Shown piece by piece: positions 42,984-51,500 of a stretch of DNA of 64,000 nucleotides. The notes below the pieces were generated by a model. The model did no database searches and was not told where the DNA came from. It saw only the letters and a list, made by a program, of their open reading frames with translations. The DNA is from Scleromatobacter sp038243995 (GTDB lineage: Bacteria > Pseudomonadota > Gammaproteobacteria > Burkholderiales > Burkholderiaceae_C). How positions within the stretch are numbered: the first letter of the stretch is position 1; the number at the start of each line of letters is the position of its first letter. The stretch is from positions 1-64,000 of the forward strand of contig JBBRTV010000016.1 of assembly GCA_038243995.1 (NCBI GenBank), in the 5' to 3' direction. A program made the position numbers and the translations under genes.

Positions 42984-44573
42984 ATGGAGATCTCCCGCAC
43001 CCCGACACGACATCCGGCCGAGCGATCGCGCCCCGCCGGTACCGCACCGGCCGGCGGCCGGGGGGGCGCGCTCGTCTGGTTTCGACGCGACCTGCGCGTC
43101 GCCGATCACCCGGCACTCGCCGCCGCGCTGCGACAGGCCCGCGCCGTCTGGTGCGTGTTCATCCTCGATCGCACGATCCTCGACGCGCTGCCGCGCCGCG
43201 ACCGCCGCGTCGAATTCATCCGCGACAGCCTGGTGGAACTCGACCGCCGGATCGCGGCGCTCGCCGCCGCGTCGGGCAGCGGCGCCAGCGCGCGGCTGAT
43301 CGTGCGGCACGCCGACGCCGCGGAGGACATCCCGCGCCTGGCCGAGCTGCTCGGCGTCGACACCGTCTTCACGCATCGCGACGACGATCCCGCCGCCCTC
43401 GCGCGCGACGCGCGCGTGGCGGAGCGCCTCGCCAGCGCCGGACGGCAACTGCGCACGCTCAAGGATCACGTGATCTTCGAACGGCGCGAGATCATGACGG
43501 GCACCGGCACCCCCTACGGCGTCTTCACGCCCTACCAGAACGCCTGGCTGAAGGCGCTCCATGCGCAGCCCGAGGTCATCGGCCCCCATGCGAGCGACGT
43601 CGACGGAAGTGCGCTGGCCGCCCTGCCCGCCGCACTCGCCTCGCCCTGGCGCGACGGCGCCGCCGTTCCCGCGCTGGCCGAATTCGGCTTCGCGTCGACG
43701 GTCGGGGCCGGCGCCGACCCCGGACTGCGCGCGGGCGAGGCGGGCGCTTATGGTCTGCTGGACGAATTCCTCGAACGCATCGACGCGTACGACACCACGC
43801 GCGACTTCCCCGCCACCCGCGGCCCCAGCCACCTGGGCATCCACCTGCGCTTCGGCACCTTGTCCGTCCGCCGCCTGGTTGCGCTCGCCGCCCAGCGCGT
43901 GGAAGGCGGCAGCCGTGGCGCGCAGACCTGGCTGTCCGAGCTGATCTGGCGGGATTTCTATCACCAGGTGCTGCACCACCATCCGCATGTGGTCGCGCAC
44001 GCCTGGCGGGCGGATTGCGAGGACATCCGCTGGGAAGAGGGCGATGCGGCCGAGGCGGACTTCGCCGCCTGGTGCGAGGGGCGCACCGGCTATCCGCTGG
44101 TCGACGCCGGGATGCGCCAGCTCAACGCGACGGGCTACATGCACAACCGCTTGCGCATGGTCACCGCAAGCTTCCTGACGAAGGATCTGGGCGTCTCGTG
44201 GCAACGCGGCGAGGCCTACTTCGCCCGCCACCTGAACGACTTCGACCTCGCGTCGAACAACGGCGGCTGGCAATGGGCCGCCTCGACCGGCTGCGACGCT
44301 CAACCGTGGTTCCGCATCTTCAATCCCGTGACGCAGAGCGAGCGCTTCGACCCGAAAGGCGTCTTCATCCGCCAGTTCGTGCCCGAACTGGCGGAACTCG
44401 ACGACAAGGCGATCCATGCACCCTGGCGCGCGAAGCCGATCGAGTTGCTGGCGGCGAACGTGTCGCTGGGCCGCGACTACCCGCATCCCGTCGTCGACCA
44501 TGACCTCGCCCGCCAACGCACCCTCGCACGTTTCGGCAACCGCGGCAGCGGCCGACCGGCGCCCGGCGGGTGA
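42984..44573 (+). CDS. phrB: Deoxyribodipyrimidine photolyase, class I
   Basis: This 529-residue flavoprotein repairs cyclobutane pyrimidine dimers with blue light. The N-terminal antenna domain starts GGALVWFRRDLRVADHPALA. The FAD domain has TGYPLVDAGMRQLNATGYMH, NRLRMVTASFLTKDLGVSW and DFDLASNNGGWQWAASTGCD. The C-terminal FNPVTQSERFDPKGVFIRQF is standard. The first 27 residues are a Pro/Arg/Gly-rich extension beyond the usual start. It is divergent from algH. Confidence 0.95.
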   Translation: MEISRTPTRHPAERSRPAGTAPAGGRGGALVWFRRDLRVADHPALAAALRQARAVWCVFILDRTILDALPRRDRRVEFIRDSLVELDRRIAALAAASGSGASARLIVRHADAAEDIPRLAELLGVDTVFTHRDDDPAALARDARVAERLASAGRQLRTLKDHVIFERREIMTGTGTPYGVFTPYQNAWLKALHAQPEVIGPHASDVDGSALAALPAALASPWRDGAAVPALAEFGFASTVGAGADPGLRAGEAGAYGLLDEFLERIDAYDTTRDFPATRGPSHLGIHLRFGTLSVRRLVALAAQRVEGGSRGAQTWLSELIWRDFYHQVLHHHPHVVAHAWRADCEDIRWEEGDAAEADFAAWCEGRTGYPLVDAGMRQLNATGYMHNRLRMVTASFLTKDLGVSWQRGEAYFARHLNDFDLASNNGGWQWAASTGCDAQPWFRIFNPVTQSERFDPKGVFIRQFVPELAELDDKAIHAPWRAKPIELLAANVSLGRDYPHPVVDHDLARQRTLARFGNRGSGRPAPGG

Positions 44574-44829
44574 AGCTTGCGCTCCAGGCGCTCCAGGTGC
44601 GTCGGGCGGCCGGGCTACCGTCAGACCCGCATTCCCATTCAGGCACCGGCGACGTACGCTCCGGGGCCGCCGCCCGGTCACGGGCGTTGCTCTACGCCGC
44701 ACAGGTGAAAGCAGCTGTAAAGAACTGGCAAAGCCTGTCCGACCGGTCGTCCGCCGGCCCGCACAATTCGTTGTAGTCGAGCTGTATTGCGCGCGGCTCG
44801 CCGTCCCGCTCACCTCCCAGGATTCCGTC
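44574..44829. other. Gap upstream of the lipoprotein hydrolase gene
   Basis: These 256 bp hold no gene I can support. The last 70 bp are less GC-rich and probably carry the promoter, but no clear -35/-10 pair is seen. Confidence 0.4.
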
Positions 44830-46224
44830 ATGACCAAGAAACTCGTTGCACTGTTCGCCGCGGTGGCCGCCTCCGCCCTCCTGGTGACGGCTTGCGGAGG
44901 CGGGGGCGCCGGCCACGACGTGGTGCCGCCCACCCCGTCGCCGCCGCCGCCGCCCGGCGCCGCCCGCGGCACGTTGGTCGTCGATCCGAACGCGCCCGCC
45001 CCGACGACGCTCGCCAAGTCGGCGATCGACAGCTACAACAGCGACGAATCCGCCGGACCGACCAAGGCCGGCGAAAGCGCGCAATGCAACGTGACGGTCG
45101 TCCCGGTCGAATACGTGACGATCACGCCCCAGGGCGACCCCATCACCGCCAGCATGGGCCTGCTGGTGCCCAACGGCGGCTGCGGCGCGACGCATCCATT
45201 GCTGTCGCACCAGCACGGAACGAACACGAACGACTTCTCCGGCAGCGCGGCCGGTGCGGACATCGTCAAGGCGATGGCCAAGTACTACGCCTCCCACGGC
45301 TATGTGGTCGTGATCCCCGACTACCTGGGCTACGGTGCCTCGGCGGGCCTGGGCTACCACCCCTACCTGCTGGCCGAGACGAACGCCGCGACGGTCATCG
45401 ACGCGGTGCGCGCGGCACGCAACTGGGTCGCGCAATATGGCGCCAGCAACGGCGTCGCTCTCAACTCGCAACTCTTCCTCGACGGAACGTCTGAAGGGGG
45501 CTACGTGACGATGGCGACGCAGCGCACCATGGAACGCGATTTCGGCAGCGAGTTCAAGCTGACCGCCGTCGCACCGACCTCCGGCCCGTACAACCTCGGC
45601 AACACGATGCTGGACTTCCTGCAGACCGCGGACACGTCGGGCAACTCCCAGACGACGCCCGCGACGATGATCCTGGTGGGCGACCACCACGCCTACGGCG
45701 ATGTCTACACCGCGCCGTCCGAGGTGTTCCAGCCGCCCTGGTCCGACACCGTCGAAGGCCTGATCCCGGACGCCAACTACGGCGGCGACACGCAATTGCG
45801 CAACGCCTGCAAGCTGCCGTACAACCTCGACACGAACACCGCGAATCCGGTCGGCCCGGGCTGCGCGAGCAATGCCCTGCTGCAACCGGCGTTCGTCGCG
45901 GCCTACATGAGCAACACGCCCGGCACCGGTGGCGCCCAGGCGCGCGCGCACGCCACCGCGAACTCGCTCCTGCAGTCGTGGCAGCCGGTCGCGCCGATGA
46001 CGGTCTGCTACGGCAGTCCCGATCCGATGGCCACCCCGAATGCCGTGGCGGCCGCCGCCTACTTCGGCGCGCGTGCAGACGTGGTGGACATCCAGGGCGA
46101 CACATCCTTCATCGGCGCGTGGATGGCGCTGCATGCGGACGACAACGGCTATCACGGCAACGTCGAAGGCCCGGGCTGCACCGCGTTCTCGCGCTACTTC
46201 GTGTTCGACCCGCTGCGCATCTGA
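44830..46224 (+). CDS. Lipoprotein alpha/beta hydrolase (secreted lipase-like)
   Basis: This 464-residue protein has a lipoprotein signal (MTKKLVALFAAVAASALLVT, lipobox VTAC, Cys22). A Gly/Pro linker (GGGGAGHDVVPPTPSPPPPP) precedes the hydrolase domain. LSHQHGTNTNDF and IPDYLGYGAS resemble the oxyanion region. The nucleophile elbow is GTSEGGYVTMA. The acid and His are probably near DPMATPN and DNGYHGNVEG. It resembles the fungal-type secretory lipase or prolyl-peptidase-like group; substrate is unknown. AGGA lies 8 nt before the ATG. It is convergent with a second hydrolase. Confidence 0.85.
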   Translation: MTKKLVALFAAVAASALLVTACGGGGAGHDVVPPTPSPPPPPGAARGTLVVDPNAPAPTTLAKSAIDSYNSDESAGPTKAGESAQCNVTVVPVEYVTITPQGDPITASMGLLVPNGGCGATHPLLSHQHGTNTNDFSGSAAGADIVKAMAKYYASHGYVVVIPDYLGYGASAGLGYHPYLLAETNAATVIDAVRAARNWVAQYGASNGVALNSQLFLDGTSEGGYVTMATQRTMERDFGSEFKLTAVAPTSGPYNLGNTMLDFLQTADTSGNSQTTPATMILVGDHHAYGDVYTAPSEVFQPPWSDTVEGLIPDANYGGDTQLRNACKLPYNLDTNTANPVGPGCASNALLQPAFVAAYMSNTPGTGGAQARAHATANSLLQSWQPVAPMTVCYGSPDPMATPNAVAAAAYFGARADVVDIQGDTSFIGAWMALHADDNGYHGNVEGPGCTAFSRYFVFDPLRI

Positions 46225-46243
46225 CGCGGTGCGGACGTCGCGC

Positions 46244-46294
46244 GGCCCGCGGCACCCGCGGGCCTGCCCGACAAGGGATGACCCCGGTCATCCC
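46244..46294. terminator. Double hairpin terminator between convergent hydrolase genes
   Basis: GGCCCGCGG and CCGCGGGCC form a 9-bp stem with a CAC loop at 46244-46264. GGGATGACC and GGTCATCCC form a second 9-bp stem at 46275-46294 with a 2-nt centre, followed by GATTTCG rightward. It probably ends both transcripts. Confidence 0.65.
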
Positions 46295-46340
46295 GATTTC
46301 GTTGCTGGCTCGCGCGCCAGACGCAGCGCGCGCCGCAGGC

Positions 46341-47306
46341 CTACAGCCAGCCAAGCCGATGGAGAAAATCCATCATGTTCCCGGCGGCGGCATCGAAGTC
46401 GCCGGGCTCGCCCTTGCCCTTGTTGAAGAAGCCGTGCGAGCGCCCCTCGAAGGGGATCAGCGTGATGTCGCGGACGCCCAGCGACTTCGCCTTGTCGAGG
46501 AACTGGGTCGCCTGCCGGTAGGGTACGACCTTGTCCTTGGTGCCCTGCATCATCAGCGTTGGCGGAAGCGTGCCGTCGACGAGATAGAAAGGCGCCACCT
46601 TGCGGCGCTCGAGCACCGGCACAGGCGAGGGGTAGTCGTCGAAATTCAGCGGGGCGTTGAGCACCACGAGGGCGGCCGGACGCGGATCGATCCCGAGGTC
46701 GTCCTTCGGATCGTCCAGCGGAGTCTTCATCGCAGTCATCAATGCCAGGTGACCACCCGAAGAGCCGCCGCCCGCACCGATCCGGTTCACGTCGCAGCCC
46801 AGTTGCGTGGCATTCTTGCGCACCCAGCGCATCGCCGAGCGCGCGTCCTCGACCGCGTCGATCGGGACCGCGCCCTCCGGCCCCTCGAGCAAGCGGTATT
46901 CGGCCGACATGCCGATGACGCCGCGCTGCGCGAGCAGGTTGCTGAAGGCCATGAACTGCTTGGTCGATCCGCGCCGCCAGCCTCCGCCGTGGAAGAACAC
47001 GACGCACGGGCGCCCCCCGGCAGGCACCGCGCCGGCCGGCCGGACGATCTCGATGTGCAACGCGCCGCGGGACGTGGTCTTGAAGACCTGCGAATCCTGC
47101 GTGACACCGGCCGCGTTCGCGTGGCCACCCACGGCGGCGGCAAGGATCATCCCGGCCGCCCTGGGCGCGGTCAGGCCATGCCCCAGTCCGGTGCCCGAAC
47201 CCTGGCCGGCCGCGCCCTCTGCGCGCTTGCGCGCGGCCTGCTCGACGCTGGCGGCGGCGGGAGACATCTGCTTGAAGAGTCGCTTGAAGAGCTTGAGATT
47301 GTTCAC
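46341..47306 (-). CDS. Alpha/beta hydrolase of the HSL/esterase type
   Basis: This 321-residue hydrolase has the oxyanion motif FFHGGGWRRGS and nucleophile elbow GGGSSGGHLALMTA. The acid lies in GTKDKVVPYRQA and the His in GRSHGFF. Substrate is unknown; short-chain esters or acyl sugars are plausible. The likely start is GTG at 47306 with AGGA 8 nt upstream. The first 75 residues are odd: a basic segment (NNLKLFKRLFKQ), then a Gly-rich stretch and AAGMILAAAVGGHANA, which looks like a displaced signal peptide. Confidence 0.84.
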   Translation of the reverse strand: MNNLKLFKRLFKQMSPAAASVEQAARKRAEGAAGQGSGTGLGHGLTAPRAAGMILAAAVGGHANAAGVTQDSQVFKTTSRGALHIEIVRPAGAVPAGGRPCVVFFHGGGWRRGSTKQFMAFSNLLAQRGVIGMSAEYRLLEGPEGAVPIDAVEDARSAMRWVRKNATQLGCDVNRIGAGGGSSGGHLALMTAMKTPLDDPKDDLGIDPRPAALVVLNAPLNFDDYPSPVPVLERRKVAPFYLVDGTLPPTLMMQGTKDKVVPYRQATQFLDKAKSLGVRDITLIPFEGRSHGFFNKGKGEPGDFDAAAGNMMDFLHRLGWL

Positions 47307-47480
47307 CGGCGGATCCTGACGTTGTGGCGTCGACGCGCGAATCGCACGCAAGTTGCGTGCGCGGCGGACGGCGCTGCGGCGGAGGATAGCAGCGTCGCGC
47401 CGCGGCACGACGTCGCGCGAGGCCGGCGCTCAGCGCGCCTTCAGCTCGCGGCGGCGACGCTCAGCGCGCCTGCGCCGTCG

Positions 47481-48509
47481 TCAGAACAGCTCGACGTCGC
47501 TGACCCGCTTGTCGTCCTCGATCACGCCCTGGCGCATCAGCTCCGCATGGTTGCTGACCTGGTTGCGACCGTTGTGCTTGGCGTGATAGACGGCGCGGTC
47601 GGCACGCTCGAAGGCGGCGGCAGGCGTGTCGCCGACTTCGATGGCGGTGAAGCCGACGCTGACGGTGATCGTGCCGGCCTGGGGGAACGGATATTCGCCG
47701 ACGACACGGCGGAAGCGCTCCAGCGCGGCAGCGGCATCGGCCTCGTCGTTGCACAGCAGCAGCACGACGAACTCTTCGCCGCCGAAGCGGTACAACTGGT
47801 CGGAGAAGCGGAAGCAGCCCCGCATGATGCGCGACAGCAGCAGCAGGACTTCGTCTCCGATCAGGTGGCCGAAGCGGTCGTTGACGGTCTTGAAGTGGTC
47901 GATGTCGACCACCGCCAGCCAGAACCGGGAGCCCGAGGCATGGCGGCGCTCGCTGGCGTCGAGCTTGGCGTCGAGCAGTGGCAGCGAAGACACCTTGTAG
48001 AAGCTGTCGTCGAAGATCTTGCGGTTGAGCAGGCCGGTCAGCGAGTCGCGTTCGCTGTAGTCGAGCAGCGACTGGACGTTGCGGTAGATGCGCAGCACGC
48101 CGAACACGAGGCGCCGCATCTTCGCGCCGTAGGCACGCGCGCTTTCGAGTTCGATCACCCCGACTGCGCCGGTATCGGAAACGACCGGGTAGAGCGTCGT
48201 GACAAGGTCGCCCACTTTCGAGGAGATGACCTGGGCGGTCGTCAGGCATTCGAGCCAGGCAGGACGATCGGCGGCACGCGGGAGCGAGTTCAGGTCGACC
48301 CAGGCGGGGTCGGCCGTCGCCGCGGGCGAGTCCTCGGTCAGGTAGGCGCGCGTGAGCCAGCGCTCCTCGCCGACATCACCGACCAACCGATAGATGGCCA
48401 CTCGCTTGGGCGCGAGCAGGTCGCGCATGGCGTGTGCCAGGCTGACATCGAGGGTATCGCGGTCGCGCAACCCGGTCAGCGAGGCTAAGTGGTCAATGAT
48501 TTCCGGCAT
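47481..48509 (-). CDS. GAF-GGDEF diguanylate cyclase
   Basis: This soluble 342-residue enzyme has an N-terminal GAF-like domain (about 15-150) and a GGDEF domain. The active motif is GGEEF at 243-247, with an I-site RFSD five residues before it, so it should make cyclic-di-GMP with product inhibition. It lies 57 bp after chpA on the same strand and may be the last gene of the Pil-Chp operon. It also carries its own candidate promoter: leftward CACAAT 6 nt before the ATG, with the 19-bp element shared with coxB just upstream. No ribosome site is visible. Confidence 0.9.
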   Translation of the reverse strand: MPEIIDHLASLTGLRDRDTLDVSLAHAMRDLLAPKRVAIYRLVGDVGEERWLTRAYLTEDSPAATADPAWVDLNSLPRAADRPAWLECLTTAQVISSKVGDLVTTLYPVVSDTGAVGVIELESARAYGAKMRRLVFGVLRIYRNVQSLLDYSERDSLTGLLNRKIFDDSFYKVSSLPLLDAKLDASERRHASGSRFWLAVVDIDHFKTVNDRFGHLIGDEVLLLLSRIMRGCFRFSDQLYRFGGEEFVVLLLCNDEADAAAALERFRRVVGEYPFPQAGTITVSVGFTAIEVGDTPAAAFERADRAVYHAKHNGRNQVSNHAELMRQGVIEDDKRVSDVELF

Positions 48510-48523
48510 GGAGTAATTGTGGG

Positions 48524-48542
48524 GTTCGATCCTTGTTATCGG
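48524..48542 (-). repeat. 19-bp element before the GAF-GGDEF gene (copy 2)
   Basis: Leftward CCGATAACAAGGATCGAAC is identical to the coxB leader copy at 30018-30036. Here it lies 15-33 nt before the start codon, in the chpA-cyclase gap. Confidence 0.6.
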
Positions 48543-48566
48543 TCGTCGTCATGACCGACTGAAATC

Positions 48567-51500
48567 TCAGAGAGCCATCGTGCGGGCGACATGTTGCTGG
48601 ATCAGCGCGATGAGTTGCTCTTCATCATACGGCTTGCCGAGATAGTGGTCGGCGCCGAGCTGCTGGGCCAGATCGCGATGCTTCTGCGCGATGCGCGACG
48701 TGATCATGATCACCGGCAGGTCCTTCCAGCGCGGGTCGTGCCGCACGTTGCGCAGCAGGTCGAAGCCGTCCATGCGCGGCATTTCGATGTCGGTCAGCAT
48801 CACCGCCGGGCGCTCGACCTCGAGCTGCTCGAGCGCATCCAGCCCGTCCTTGGCGACCGTGACGCGGAAACCTTCCCGCGTCAGCAGGCGCTGGGTCACG
48901 CGACGCACCGTCAGCGAATCGTCGACCACCAGCACCAGGGGCGCGCGGATTTCCTCCACTTCCTCGATGACCTGCGGGGCCTGCGGCGTCATGCCCGGCG
49001 TCGCACGCGGACCGTACACGGTGGCGAGCGCCACCGGGTTGTAGATCGGCACGACGTCGCCCGTGGCGAGCAGCGACATGCCCGCCAGGCCCGGCAGGCG
49101 CGCGAGTTGCGGCCCGAGGTTCTTGACGACGACTTCCTGGTTGCCGACGACCTGGTCGACGTGCAGCGCGACGCGCTGCTCGGCGCTTCGCACGAGCACG
49201 ACCTGCGCGTTCTTGCCCACCAGCACGCCGTGCGTGCTGGACTGCAGCAGCGCGCCGAGCCAGAAGAACGGCACGTCGTTGGCGCCGTCGCGGTAGGTGC
49301 CGCTCAGGTAGGCCTGTTCGACTTCCGCCACCGGGACGCGACGAACCACTTCGACGAGCGAGGCGGGGATCGCGACGGTCAGCTCGCCGCAGCGCAGCTG
49401 CACGACGCGCGTCACCGCCGTCGTCAGCGGCAGCAGCAGGCGGAAGGCGGTGCCGCGTCCGGGCGCCGAGGCGGTCTCGATGCGGCCGCCGAGCGCGGTG
49501 ACATCGGATCGGACGACATCCATGCCGACACCGCGACCGGCGAGTTCCGTCACCTCGTCGGTGGTGGTGAATCCCGGCGTGAAGATGAGGTTGGCGAGTT
49601 CCGCGTCGCTCGGCTTCGCGTCGGCGGCGATGAGGCCGTTCCTGCGGCCACGCGCCTCGATGCGTTGCAGGTCGAGCCCGTTGCCGTCGTCGCGGATCTC
49701 GATGCGCACTTCATTGCCCTGCTGGGCCAGTGCGACGTCGATGGTGCCGATCGGATCCTTGTCCTGCGCGCGACGGATTTCCGGCGCCTCGATGCCGTGC
49801 ACGACGGCATTGCGCAACAGATGCTCGAAGGCACCGGCCATGCGGTCGAGTACGCTGCGATCGAGTTCGATCGCGCTGCCGTCGACGTTCAGGCGCACCT
49901 GGACCCCGGTTTCCTTCGCCGCCTGCCGCACGACGCGGTACAGGCGCTCGGAGAGGGCGTCGAACGGCACCATGCGGGCACGCAGCAGGTCTTCCTGCAA
50001 GGCCCGCGTCAGGCGCGCCTGGGCCGCCATCTCGTCTTCCGCCGACTGCACGGTCTGCTGCAGGCTGCGCTGGACGGTGGCGACGTCGTTGACCGACTCG
50101 GCCATCATCCGGGTCAATTCCTGGAAGCGCGTGAAGCGGTCCATTTCGAGCGGATCGAACTCGACAGAGGCGCTCTTGCTCGCCTCCAGGCGCGACGCGA
50201 TCTGCGTGTCGGCCTGCAGTTCGATGTCGCGCAGCTGGCGGCGCAGGCGATCCAGGTTTTCCGTCAGTTCGCGCAACGACACGCGCATCTGCGTGACGTC
50301 GGCCTCGAGGCGGGAGCGCGTGATACTGACTTCGCCCGCCTGGTTCACGAGGCGGTCGAGCAGCGGCGCGCGGACGCGCACTGAGGCCGTCGCGGGATTC
50401 GCGGCGGCCGTCGCGACGACGCGGACGGCGCGCGCCGGATTGTTGGCGCTGAAGCGGCCCCAGTCGATGGTGGCGGGCCCGGCGACGGTGGACGCCTGCA
50501 ACGGCGCCGGCGTCGGTTGCGGGGCGATCGACGCCGCCGCCTTCACGGCCGGATGGAGCTGGGAGACGATGTCAGCGGCGACCGGGGCGGGAACCGGGGC
50601 TTCGGGCTCGACGGCCGTCGCCGGGGTCGTTTCGACCACCGGCGCAACCGGCGCCGCCACGGGTGCCGCCACGGGTGCCGGAGCGGGCTCGACGAGGCGC
50701 GGCGCCTTCAGGAGGCGCTGGAATTCCTCGCTGAGCGCGTCGACGCCGCTGTGCAGCGTGGCCATCGTGGGCGGCGTGGCGGAACGTCCGCCGACACGAT
50801 CTTCGAACGCCGTTTCAAGGCGGTGCGCGAGTTCGCCCAGGCGCATCGCGCCGGCCAGCCGCGCGCTGCCCTTGAGGGTATGCAGGGCGCGCAGGGCGCC
50901 GAACGCCTCGGTCTGCATCTCGGGCGCCTCTTCCCATGCACGCAAGTGCGCGGCGAGCGTGGGCAGGAGCTCGGCAGCCTCTTCGGAGAAGATCTCGAAC
51001 AGTTCGGGGTCGATCGCGTCGTGGGCGTCCAGGTCCTGGGCGAAGACCGGGGTGTCGACATCGGTCGCGGAGACCTCGGTGCGGCGGCTCGTGTCGCTGC
51101 GCTGGCTCTCGTCGAGCACGCTGAATCGAACGGCGCCGAGGCCGGATTCCGGGACGACGGGCATCTGGATAGGCTCGATCGGCGCGGCGACCGGCGCGGC
51201 CGCATGCGGGACGATAGCCTGCGCGGGCGCGGCGACCTCGGCCACGGGCGCGACCGGCGCTTCCGGCGCTTTCGGCGTCGACCCGACGACCGTCTCGGCC
51301 GGGGCCTGCACCTCGCCCGCGGGCAGCTCGGCTGCAACGAACAGTTCGGGCGCCAGTTCCTCGTGCGACTCGATGACTTCGGGCGCGGCGATGGCGGCGT
51401 CGGCGAAGTCCCGCTCGTCGAATGCGATTTCCGTCGCTTCGGCGCCTTGGACCTCATGCTCTGCCTGCCCGGTGCCGCGCACGTGCTCGGCGTGTTCCGC

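Noticed and set aside
44950..44970. CCG repeat tract in the lipoprotein hydrolase gene as a phase-variable repeat
   Set aside because: It encodes a Pro linker in frame; repeat units of three bases would not shift the frame and the tract is short and imperfect.
48524..48542. CCGATAA in the 19-bp element as a FliA (sigma-28) -10 box
   Set aside because: The expected TAAA at the correct distance upstream is missing at both copies.
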